Numbered from the stretch's first letter, positions 1 to 5,323 are shown. The stretch: DNA of 5,323 nt from an uncultured Microbacterium sp. (GCA_947647645.1 CANSLE010000189.1:1-5323); one strand, 5' to 3'. The notes: generated by a model from the sequence alone, not told the origin. Translations and numbers: made by a program.

Positions 1-45
1 CCGTGCTCAACCACTGACACGGCGGCGCGCGCTCGCCCACCCCGC

Positions 46-57
46 GATAATGGACGC
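46..57 (+). promoter_or_regulatory. Putative -10 box of a leaderless purC promoter
   Basis: The hexamer GATAAT at 46-51 matches the bacterial -10 consensus at five of six positions, including the two most important bases (A at 2, T at 6). It is followed by six bases (52-57) and then the GTG start of purC at 58. A transcript starting 7 bases after the box would begin on the start codon itself, the leaderless arrangement common in Actinobacteria. No Shine-Dalgarno sequence is present at a workable distance; the only purine run, GGA at 52-54, is too close to the GTG. I see no convincing -35 hexamer 16-18 bases upstream. A CTGACA at 14-19 is too far away (26 bases). Confidence 0.5.
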
Positions 58-1002
58 GTGACCGACGCCTCCTCGCCTTCCGCCGCGCCCGCCGACCTGC
101 CCGGTTGGACCCACGTCTACTCGGGCAAGGTGCGCGACCTGTACCGCCCCACGGACGCCGATGCCCAGCCCGACCGCGTGCTGGTCGTCGCGAGCGACCG
201 CGTGAGCGCGTTCGACCACGTCCTGAGCCCCGGCATCCCGGGCAAGGGCGAACTGCTCACCACGCTCAGCCTCTGGTGGTTCGACCAGCTCGCCGGAGCC
301 GATGGCGGGCGCCGCATCCCCCACCACCTCGCCGCCACGCACGCGCTCGCGCCGGACGCCGACGAGGCCGTGGACCTCGTCCCCGCCGCCGTCGCCGGCC
401 GGGCGATGGTGGTCCGCAGCCTCGACATGCTGCCGATCGAGTGCGTCGTGCGCGGCTACCTGACCGGCTCGGGCTGGAAGGAGTACGTCGCCGAGGGGAC
501 GGTGTGCGGCATCCCCCTGCCCGCTGGCCTGCAGGACGGCGACCGCCTGCCCGAGCCGCTGTTCACCCCCGCCTACAAGGCGCCGATGGGCGAGCACGAC
601 GAGAACATCTCGTTCGCACGCGTCGAAGAGCTGGTCGGCACCGAGCGGGCCGCAGAACTGCGCGACCTGTCCCTCGAGATCTATCGCCGCGCGGCGGCGA
701 CCGCGGAGGCGAGGGGGCTCATCCTGGCGGACACGAAGTTCGAGTTCGGGGTGGATGCCGACGGCGTGCTCACCCTGGCCGACGAGGTGCTCACGAGCGA
801 CTCGTCGCGCTACTGGGATGCCGCTGCCTGGGCGCGCGGGACGACCCCCGCCGAGCGAATGGCGAGCTTCGACAAGCAGATCGTCCGCGACTGGCTCGCC
901 GCGGCCTGGAACGGGCAGGGGACGCCGCCCGAGCTGCCCGCGGAGATCGTGGCACGCACGGCGGAGAAGTACCGCGAACTGCTCGCGAAGCTGACCGCCT
1001 GA
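58..1002 (+). CDS. purC: Phosphoribosylaminoimidazole-succinocarboxamide synthase (SAICAR synthetase)
   Basis: This cytoplasmic enzyme of de novo purine synthesis joins CAIR and L-aspartate using ATP to give SAICAR. The 314-residue protein carries the family landmarks in order: the ATP-binding SGKVRDLY (22-29), ASDRVSAFD (45-53), the first signature LPIECVVRGYLTGSG (125-139), the second signature LADTKFEFG (223-231), then DEVLTSDSSRYW (242-253) and FDKQIVRDW (271-279). Its length fits the long PurC form (yeast Ade1-like, about 300 residues, typical of actinobacteria) and not the roughly 240-residue form of E. coli or Bacillus. The GTG at 58 is chosen because the conserved region begins about 20 residues in and no other in-frame start lies between it and the P-loop. 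It has no Shine-Dalgarno and is probably leaderless. It is convergent with, and functionally unrelated to, the mur operon to its right. The reading frame is intact. Confidence 0.97.
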   Translation: MTDASSPSAAPADLPGWTHVYSGKVRDLYRPTDADAQPDRVLVVASDRVSAFDHVLSPGIPGKGELLTTLSLWWFDQLAGADGGRRIPHHLAATHALAPDADEAVDLVPAAVAGRAMVVRSLDMLPIECVVRGYLTGSGWKEYVAEGTVCGIPLPAGLQDGDRLPEPLFTPAYKAPMGEHDENISFARVEELVGTERAAELRDLSLEIYRRAAATAEARGLILADTKFEFGVDADGVLTLADEVLTSDSSRYWDAAAWARGTTPAERMASFDKQIVRDWLAAAWNGQGTPPELPAEIVARTAEKYRELLAKLTA

Positions 1003-1011
1003 CGCGTCCCG

Positions 1012-1026
1012 ACGCGCTGCGCGCGT
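1012..1026 (+). terminator. GC-rich hairpin after purC (possible terminator)
   Basis: Ten bases past the purC stop, ACGCGC (1012-1017) and GCGCGT (1021-1026) form a perfect 6-bp stem around the loop TGC. An overlapping alternative stem pairs CGCGTC (1003-1008) with GACGCG (1011-1016). No T-tract follows on the plus strand, so this is not a classical intrinsic terminator. It may act as an RNA-stabilising or Rho-assisted 3' structure, or be a by-product of GC-rich sequence. Confidence 0.3.
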
Positions 1027-1032
1027 GACTCG

Positions 1033-1047
1033 AAACCCCGCGCGGGG
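1033..1047 (-). terminator. Candidate terminator of the murQ-murP-mupG operon
   Basis: Immediately beyond the mupG stop, reading leftwards, the self-complementary CCCCGCGCGGGG (1036-1047) gives a 4-bp G:C stem with a 4-base loop, extendable by one G:U pair. It is followed by TTT (1035-1033) on the minus strand. The position is right for the end of the operon, but the stem is short and the T-run is minimal, so the call is tentative. Confidence 0.35.
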
Positions 1048-1049
1048 CG

Positions 1050-2078
1050 TCAGACGAAGCGCACCACGTCGCCCGGCCGCAGGTCGTCGACCATGCCGCG
1101 ATAGGGCGCGTCGATCTCGCCGACGTGCGCCTGCATCCCCGTCAAGGGGAGGTCCTGGCGCATGAGGTGGACCTCGCCGCGATAGCGTCCGAGCTCGTCG
1201 AGATCCATCTGCAGCGATCCCGCGGCGCGACGATCGGCGTTGCGTGCCGCCGCGGGCGGCGGCGTCCCGCGCGTGTCCTCCAGACGGAAGGAGGCGGCGG
1301 CATCCTCGATACGCAGCCGCCACGCGGCATCCGCCAGGAACCTCGCCGCCGGGTCGAGGCCGGACAGCGGCAGCGTGACCTCGCCGCTGCGTTCGTACGC
1401 CGCGATCCAGTCCAGGTGCGTGGGCAGCAGTGTGCCCTCGGCGCACACGACCTCGACATCGGGACCGAGCCGGCGGAGGTTCAGGTAGATGCGCCAGGCG
1501 GTGCGGTGGCGATGCTCCTCCAGCGTCGGCAGCCCTCGGTGCAACGGTGCGCGAAACGACGTCTCGCCCGGCAGGAAGGCGTAGAGCGGCAGCCCGCGCT
1601 CGGCGAACAGCTCGTTCTGGCGGCGGTAGAACGCGGCGGTGAGGCCGGTCTCGGGCCGGGGGTAGAAGTTGTGCCATCCGACCGGCGCCACGTCGGCGAG
1701 CTCGTCGAGCAGCGACGCCGTCACGGTGCTCGCGTTGACCGCGATGGGGCATCCGGATGCACGGGCGACGCCGCGGATCTCCTCCGGAGTGAAGCCGAAG
1801 TCGATCCGCAGCATCCGCACCCCCCACTCGCGCAGCGCGGCCGCCCCGTCGAGACCGCCGCCCAGCCGCTCGAGCGTCAGCGGCGAGATGTCGGCGCAGA
1901 ACGTCACGCCGTGTTCGCGGTGCAGCCCGGTCAGCACGGCGCCGTAGCCCTCGAGGTCGGCGCTCTCCGGCAGGTGCAGCGACGTGAAGAGCATCGGTGC
2001 GGCGGCGAGCGTGCCGGCCTGCGCGACGACGGCCTCGCGCACCTCGGGGGCGTCGGTGGGGTAGATCGAGAACAGCAT
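1050..2078 (-). CDS. mupG: 6-phospho-N-acetylmuramidase MupG (DUF871 / GH170 family)
   Basis: The family hydrolyses MurNAc-6P-GlcNAc, delivered by a PTS, in the cytoplasm into MurNAc-6P and GlcNAc. The 342-residue protein has the two-part family layout. An N-terminal TIM-barrel-like region (about 1-240) carries SIYPTD (4-9), FTSLH (31-35), FCADISP (60-66), LRIDFGF (90-96), NAST (115-118), WHNFYPRPETGL (135-146), FLPGE (168-172) and GLPTLEEHR (182-190). After an Ala/Pro linker (about 271-282), a C-terminal cyclophilin-like region includes DLDELGRYRGEVHL and ends GDVVRF. Length is close to the roughly 350 residues of the staphylococcal enzyme. Acidic residues at barrel strand ends (D62, D93, E172) are candidate catalytic residues; this is my inference. 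The ATG shares its A with the murP TGA (TGATG), and a GAGAGG sits eight bases upstream inside murP, so translation is probably coupled. Adjacent murQ and murP make the MupG role much firmer than the family match alone. Confidence 0.9.
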   Translation of the reverse strand: MLFSIYPTDAPEVREAVVAQAGTLAAAPMLFTSLHLPESADLEGYGAVLTGLHREHGVTFCADISPLTLERLGGGLDGAAALREWGVRMLRIDFGFTPEEIRGVARASGCPIAVNASTVTASLLDELADVAPVGWHNFYPRPETGLTAAFYRRQNELFAERGLPLYAFLPGETSFRAPLHRGLPTLEEHRHRTAWRIYLNLRRLGPDVEVVCAEGTLLPTHLDWIAAYERSGEVTLPLSGLDPAARFLADAAWRLRIEDAAASFRLEDTRGTPPPAAARNADRRAAGSLQMDLDELGRYRGEVHLMRQDLPLTGMQAHVGEIDAPYRGMVDDLRPGDVVRFV

Positions 2079-3544
2079 CAGCTCAGCCTCTCGACCATGT
2101 GCTCCTTGAACCCGAAGAAGTAGGTCAGCACGAAGCCCATGATGTACGCGATGAGGAGGCCCCCGACGTACCAGAGCCACTGCCCGTTCGTGATGACGGC
2201 GGTCATCAGCACCCCGGACAGCCCCAGGGCTCCGGCGCCGAATCCGCCGGTCGCCTGGATGCCGTAGGCCACGAAGGCCCCGCCGAAGCCGCCGCCGAGG
2301 CAAGCGGTGATGAGCGGGTAGAACAGCGGCAGCGAGACGCCGTAGATGAGGGGCTCGCCGACCCCGAGCACGCCGATCGGCAGCGCCGCACGGATGATGC
2401 TCTTCAACCGGGCGCTCTTCGTCTTGATGTAGATCGCGATCGCCATGCCGACCTCGCCGGCGCCGGCCATGGCCAGCACGGGCAGCAGCTGCGTGAAGCC
2501 GTGGTCGGCGATGAGCTGGGCGTGGATGGGAGTGAGGCCCTGGTGGATGCCGAGCATCACGAGCGGCAGGAACAGCGACGACAGCAGGTACCCGCCGATC
2601 ACGCCCCCGCGTTCGAGCGCGAAGTCGATGAGCAGCCAGTTGATCCCCTGCATCAGCAGACCCGCGATCGGCATGATGACGAAGATGCAGACCGCCGCGC
2701 CGACGAGCACCGTGACGACGGGGACCACGAAGAGGTCGAGCCAGGCCGGAACGCGCTTTCGCACCCACTTCTCGATCACGGTGAAGAGCCACGCCGTGAT
2801 GATGACGCCGATGATGCCGCCGAGGGCGGGCTTGAGCTCACCGAACAGCGGGATCACGAGTGGCTGCGCCGGGATGACGGAGCCGTCGGCGGCCTTCGAG
2901 GCCGGGATGCCGGCGAGCGCGGGCAGGTACGACACGGCGCCGGCGATCAGTCCCAGCACCGGGGTGCCGCCGAACTCCTTGGCGGTGTTGTAGCCGACCA
3001 GCAGGTTCAGGGCACCGACGACGATCGAGCCGAGCGCCGCGAAGGCGAGGAACCACGGGTTCTGGACAACGCCGGGCGCGATGAGCTTCCAGACGTTCGC
3101 GATCGCGAGGATCAGGCCGCAGGCGATGAAGCCGGGGATGATCGGGATGAAGATGTTGCCGATGTGGCGAAACACCGAGTGCACGCCGGTCTTCTGCCGC
3201 GCCTTGACCTTCTGCGTGTTCTTCGTCTGCAGCGCACGCAGGTCCGCCGCCGCGCTCAAGGGGGCGTCGTCGTCGGCATCCACCGGTGCGGAGCCCTCCA
3301 GGCCACTCTCGACGGCGAACGCGTCGCGCAGGCGCTGGGCGTGGCCGGGTCCGACGACGACCTGCAGCTGATCGCCGTCGACCACGCCCATCACGCCGTC
3401 GAGCTTCTTGAGCGCGTCGACGTCCACGCGGGAGGGGTCGATGATCTCGATCCGCAGGCGGGTCATGCAGTTCGTGAACGAGGAGACGTTCTCGCCGCCT
3501 CCGACGAGGGGGAGGATGTCACGGCTGAGTTTCGGGTAATCCAC
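2078..3544 (-). CDS. murP: PTS EIIBC component for MurNAc / MurNAc-GlcNAc
   Basis: This membrane permease imports its sugar while phosphorylating it at C6. The 488-residue protein has an N-terminal EIIB domain (about 1-80) with the phospho-accepting cysteine C26 in TNCMTRLR, then a charged linker (about 86-118, including DADDD). The hydrophobic EIIC domain (about 120-480) has many membrane segments, LGIHQGLTPIH (331-341, candidate substrate-contact H334) and the conserved GVGEPLIYGV (394-403). There is no EIIA domain, as in E. coli and S. aureus MurP, so an EIIA of the glucose type must come from elsewhere. Length matches MurP (about 475-485). The GTG at 3544 is chosen because AAAGGAA lies five bases upstream and the EIIB motif starts at once. 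The gene lies 29 bp after murQ and overlaps mupG by one base. Sequence alone places it among glucose-superfamily EIIBCs (GlcNAc, sucrose, trehalose); the MurNAc assignment rests on the murQ and mupG neighbours. Confidence 0.9.
   Translation of the reverse strand: MDYPKLSRDILPLVGGGENVSSFTNCMTRLRIEIIDPSRVDVDALKKLDGVMGVVDGDQLQVVVGPGHAQRLRDAFAVESGLEGSAPVDADDDAPLSAAADLRALQTKNTQKVKARQKTGVHSVFRHIGNIFIPIIPGFIACGLILAIANVWKLIAPGVVQNPWFLAFAALGSIVVGALNLLVGYNTAKEFGGTPVLGLIAGAVSYLPALAGIPASKAADGSVIPAQPLVIPLFGELKPALGGIIGVIITAWLFTVIEKWVRKRVPAWLDLFVVPVVTVLVGAAVCIFVIMPIAGLLMQGINWLLIDFALERGGVIGGYLLSSLFLPLVMLGIHQGLTPIHAQLIADHGFTQLLPVLAMAGAGEVGMAIAIYIKTKSARLKSIIRAALPIGVLGVGEPLIYGVSLPLFYPLITACLGGGFGGAFVAYGIQATGGFGAGALGLSGVLMTAVITNGQWLWYVGGLLIAYIMGFVLTYFFGFKEHMVERLS
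2087..2093 (-). promoter_or_regulatory. Ribosome binding site of mupG inside murP
   Basis: CGAGAGG on the minus strand lies eight bases before the ATG at 2078, within the last codons of murP. Together with the one-base TGATG stop/start overlap it fixes the mupG start and suggests termination-reinitiation coupling between permease and hydrolase. Confidence 0.7.
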
Positions 3545-3549
3545 GGTGA

Positions 3550-3556
3550 TTCCTTT
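3550..3556 (-). promoter_or_regulatory. Ribosome binding site deciding the murP GTG start
   Basis: AAAGGAA on the minus strand is five bases upstream of the GTG at 3544, in the 29-bp murQ-murP gap. The reading frame stays open far upstream through murQ in another phase, so this site is what sets the true start. Confidence 0.8.
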
Positions 3557-3573
3557 CGAGTGTCGAGGTCGGC

Positions 3574-4500
3574 TCAGCGCGAGGCTGGGGAGACGGAGGG
3601 CGGCGCGTCGATCGCGCCGCGGACGAATCCGTCGGCGGCGGCGAGCCGGGAGCGCGCGGTGTCGGCGTCGACACCGCAGAGGATCGCCACGATCGCGGTC
3701 TTGGCGTGACCGTCGGCGGCGGCGAGCGCCGTCTCGGCGGTGACGCGGTCGCAGTCGGTGGCCGCCTGCACGATGCGTGCCGCGCGGTCGACGAGCTTCT
3801 CGTTGGTCGGGCGCACGTCCACCATCAGGTTGCCGTAGACCTTGCCCAGGCGCACCATCGCGGCCGTCGAGATCATGTTGAGCACGAGCTTCTGGCTGGT
3901 CCCGGCCTTCAGCCGCGTCGATCCGGTGAGGACCTCGGGGCCGTTGTCGACCTCGATCGCCACGTCGGCGTGCCGGCTGATCTCGGCATCCGTGTTGCAG
4001 GCGAGCGCGACCGTCGCGGCGCCGACGGCGCGGGCGTGGTCCAGCCCGCCGATCACGTACGGCGTGCGTCCGGAGGCGGCGATTCCGACCAGCACGTCCC
4101 GATCCGTGAGGCCGATGGCCTCCAGGTCGGTGACGGCGAGGGCGACGGAGTCCTCCGCGTTCTCGACGGCTTCGAACATCGCGCCGCGTCCGCCCGCGAG
4201 CAGCCCCACGACCTGGCCCGGATCGGTGCCGAAGGTGGGCGGGCACTCCGCGGCATCCAGCACACCGAGACGGCCGCTCGTGCCGGCGCCCTGGTAGACG
4301 AGCCGGCCGCCGGCGGCGAGCGCGGCGACGACGAGTTCCACTGCGCGGGAGATCTGGGGGATCTGCGCGGCAACGGCGACCGGCACGCGCCGGTCCTCCT
4401 CGTTCATGGTCGTGAGGAACTCGTCGATCGTCATGGCGTCGAGGTCGCGAGTGCGCGGGTTCTGCTGTTCCGTCGTGGAGACAGGGCTCGGAGCGGACAT
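3574..4500 (-). CDS. murQ: N-acetylmuramic acid 6-phosphate etherase
   Basis: MurQ cleaves the D-lactyl ether of MurNAc-6P in the cytoplasm to give GlcNAc-6P and D-lactate, which feed amino-sugar metabolism. The 308-residue protein is full length (E. coli MurQ 298). It shows the N-terminal TEQQNPRTRDLD (10-21) and the SIS-domain core GAGTSGRLGVLDAAECPPTF (71-90), with E85 matching the E. coli catalytic Glu83. ENAED (113-117) contains E116, matching Glu114. Next come GIAASGRTPYV (139-149), STRLKAGTSQKL (194-205) and NLMVDVRPTNEKL (224-236), followed by an Ala-rich helical C-terminal domain. The ATG at 4500 is chosen for its strong GAGGAGG Shine-Dalgarno (4511-4505) four bases upstream; no in-frame ATG or GTG occurs in the leader. 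It is the first gene of the leftward operon, driven from the divergent region shared with the RpiR-type regulator. No missing residues or frameshifts are visible. Confidence 0.96.
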   Translation of the reverse strand: MSAPSPVSTTEQQNPRTRDLDAMTIDEFLTTMNEEDRRVPVAVAAQIPQISRAVELVVAALAAGGRLVYQGAGTSGRLGVLDAAECPPTFGTDPGQVVGLLAGGRGAMFEAVENAEDSVALAVTDLEAIGLTDRDVLVGIAASGRTPYVIGGLDHARAVGAATVALACNTDAEISRHADVAIEVDNGPEVLTGSTRLKAGTSQKLVLNMISTAAMVRLGKVYGNLMVDVRPTNEKLVDRAARIVQAATDCDRVTAETALAAADGHAKTAIVAILCGVDADTARSRLAAADGFVRGAIDAPPSVSPASR

Positions 4501-4526
4501 GCGGCCTCCTCGTCGATGGCACGGGA

Positions 4527-4543
4527 CGACGGGGAGCCCGTCG
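4527..4543 (-). repeat. Perfect inverted repeat in the murQ 5' leader
   Basis: CGACGGG (4527-4533) and CCCGTCG (4537-4543) form a perfect 7-bp stem with a 3-base loop. With the predicted transcription start near 4546, the hairpin would sit at the very 5' end of the murQ mRNA, about 16 bases before the Shine-Dalgarno. It could protect the message or influence translation. No T-run follows, so it is not an obvious attenuator terminator. Confidence 0.5.
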
Positions 4544-4561
4544 ATGTGAATGACTATTTCA
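4543..4561. promoter_or_regulatory. Putative MurR operator, copy 1
   Basis: GATGTGAATGACTATTTC (4543-4560) followed by A4561 contains the imperfect dyad TGAA-N7-TTCA (4547-4561). It matches the second copy, 31 bp away, at 14 of 18 positions. It covers the predicted -10 box and transcription start of murQ, so a bound repressor would block the operon. RpiR-family proteins bind such inverted repeats, and E. coli MurR is reported to use two adjacent ones. Binding by the regulator encoded at 4631 is inferred. Confidence 0.55.
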
Positions 4562-4581
4562 TAGTTGGTGACAGATGTGAA
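4553..4581 (-). promoter_or_regulatory. Putative promoter of murQ-murP-mupG
   Basis: On the minus strand TTCACA (4581-4576) matches the -35 consensus TTGACA at five of six positions. Exactly 17 bases later AATAGT (4558-4553) matches TATAAT at four of six, including A2 and T6. The start site would fall near 4546, giving a leader of about 46 bases. Both putative operators overlap this promoter, one at the -35 and one at the -10. Confidence 0.55.
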
Positions 4582-4592
4582 GCAAAATTTCT
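4574..4592. promoter_or_regulatory. Putative MurR operator, copy 2
   Basis: GATGTGAAGCAAAATTTC (4574-4591) followed by T4592 is the second copy of the motif. It has GAA and TTC half-sites in the same 15-bp frame (4578-4592), and the copies share GATGTGAA, an internal A and ATTTC. It overlaps the predicted murQ -35 box. The 31-bp centre-to-centre spacing is close to three helical turns, which places both copies on the same DNA face. Confidence 0.55.
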
Positions 4593-4630
4593 CGAACCGT
4601 GCGACACTGAAGCGGGCTCCGGGAGGCGAC

Positions 4631-5323
4631 ATGGACGGCGACGTCATCGAGGCGATCCGCACCGCCGCCCCGCGGCTGCGACCCGCCGAGTCGAGCGTCG
4701 CCCTGGTCGTGATGGATGACCCGGATGCCGTGGTGGGCGCCACCGTCGCCGAGCTCGCCGACCGCGCCGGCGTCTCCCAGGCATCGGTCGTGCGCTTCTC
4801 GAAGGCGCTCGGCTTCGCGGGATTCCCCGCCCTGCGGATGCAGCTGGCGCAGGAGCTGTCACGCAACGCCGCCGACCTGGAGCGCTCGGACATCGCCGAG
4901 GGGCGGCTCAACCCCTCCGACTCGCTCGCCGACATGGTCTCGAAGGTCGCATTCCACGAGGCCCGGACGATCGAGCAGACCGCACGCCTGCTCGACCTGT
5001 CGGCCCTCGAGGAGGCCGCCCAGCGGATCGCCGGCGGCGCGCGCGTCGTCGCCTTCGGCGTCGGCGCCTCGGGCCTGGCCGCCACGGACCTGTCGCAGAA
5101 GCTGCAGCGCATCGGTCTCAACTGCATGACCTCCCCCGACACGCACATGCAGCTCGTGCACGCCGCCCTCGCGGACGCCGACAGCGTCGTGATCGCCTTC
5201 TCGTTCAGCGGCGGCACCCGCGACGTGCTGCACGCGGTCGAGGTCGCGGGCCGCACCGGCGCCCTCACCGTGGCGGTCACGGGCGACCCGGACTCCGCCC
5301 TCGCCGCGGAATGCGATCTGCTG
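4631..5323 (+). CDS. murR: RpiR-family transcriptional regulator, MurR-like (3' end outside window)
   Basis: This is a probable repressor of the divergent murQ-murP-mupG operon. The visible 231 residues are open at the right edge; the family is usually about 280-300 residues, so some 50-70 are missing. The N-terminal RpiR-type helix-turn-helix domain (about 1-78) includes TVAELADRAGVSQASVVRFS (38-57) and KALGFAGFPALR (58-69). A linker helix (about 95-130) precedes a sugar-phosphate-binding SIS domain, with VVAFGVGASGLAATDLSQKL (139-158) and SFSGGTRDVL (191-200), the typical SxSGxT phosphate-contact motif. The ATG at 4631 follows GGGAGG (4621-4626) by four bases. The divergent position, SIS domain and paired palindromic sites in the shared intergenic region suggest that it senses MurNAc-6P, as E. 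coli MurR does; the effector is inferred. The name murR rests on context, and other RpiR subgroups cannot be excluded. Confidence 0.85.
   Translation, partial: MDGDVIEAIRTAAPRLRPAESSVALVVMDDPDAVVGATVAELADRAGVSQASVVRFSKALGFAGFPALRMQLAQELSRNAADLERSDIAEGRLNPSDSLADMVSKVAFHEARTIEQTARLLDLSALEEAAQRIAGGARVVAFGVGASGLAATDLSQKLQRIGLNCMTSPDTHMQLVHAALADADSVVIAFSFSGGTRDVLHAVEVAGRTGALTVAVTGDPDSALAAECDLL

Noticed and set aside
3..17. Possible last codons (Val-Leu-Asn-His-stop) of an upstream gene.
   Set aside because: Four codons cannot be assigned to a gene. purD would be a plausible neighbour, but nothing in the window shows it.
50..61. Tiny ATG frame (Met-Asp-Ala-stop) overlapping the purC start.
   Set aside because: It has no ribosome site, and the ATG is part of the -10 box, so it would not be transcribed if purC is leaderless.
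7..1827. Long minus-strand frame of 606 residues.
   Set aside because: It runs antisense through purC and out of frame through mupG, and its composition is typical of a high-GC shadow frame.
1997..3709. Long plus-strand frame of 570 residues.
   Set aside because: It is antisense to murP and mupG, is rich in Arg, Asp, Glu and His with no recognisable domain, and reflects high GC at third positions.
3545..4522. The murP reading frame stays open upstream, giving a possible 814-residue protein ending at 2078.
   Set aside because: The extension overlaps murQ in another frame, is Arg-rich and without domains, and the murP GTG at 3544 has its own Shine-Dalgarno.
4545..4561. CRP-like TGTGA half-site near the murQ promoter.
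   Set aside because: The second half would need TCACA at six-base spacing; the sequence there is ATTTC. The dyad fits the duplicated RpiR-type motif better.
4560..4608. Plus-strand promoter for murR using GTGACA (4568-4573) as -35.
   Set aside because: No acceptable -10 lies 16-18 bases downstream, so I could not define a murR promoter with confidence.
4501..5280. The murQ frame stays open upstream to 5280 on the minus strand.
   Set aside because: That stretch is antisense to the RpiR-family gene, is low in complexity, and murQ has a strong Shine-Dalgarno at 4505-4511.

Overview
The window comes from a high-GC actinobacterium. GC-rich third codon positions, GTG starts, a long-form PurC and a strong excess of the 7-mer GGATGCC/GGCATCC point to Microbacteriaceae, most likely Microbacterium or a close relative. 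The taxon is inferred from sequence style only.

Layout, left to right. Positions 58-1002 (+) hold purC, a de novo purine biosynthesis gene, preceded by a -10-like box so close to the GTG that the mRNA is probably leaderless. Positions 1003-1049 form a short convergent junction packed with GC-rich hairpins. Positions 1050-4500 (-) hold a tight three-gene operon, transcribed leftwards in the order murQ (MurNAc-6-phosphate etherase), murP (PTS EIIBC permease) and mupG (6-phospho-N-acetylmuramidase, DUF871/GH170). Positions 4501-4630 are a divergent regulatory region, AT-rich in its centre. It holds a good promoter for murQ and two 31-bp-spaced copies of an 18-bp motif that look like operators. 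From 4631 (+) to the right edge runs an RpiR/MurR-type regulator whose last codons lie outside the window.

How the genes work together (family knowledge applied to this locus). The disaccharide MurNAc-GlcNAc, or MurNAc, released during peptidoglycan turnover is imported and 6-phosphorylated by MurP, which needs an EIIA protein not encoded here. MupG splits MurNAc-6P-GlcNAc into MurNAc-6P and GlcNAc. MurQ removes the lactyl ether to give GlcNAc-6P and D-lactate. The divergent RpiR-family protein, with its sugar-phosphate-binding SIS domain, probably represses the operon until MurNAc-6P accumulates. This is the Staphylococcus/Bacillus-type cell-wall recycling route, here with actinobacterial sequence features and a rearranged gene order with a divergent regulator. 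purC is an unrelated neighbour.
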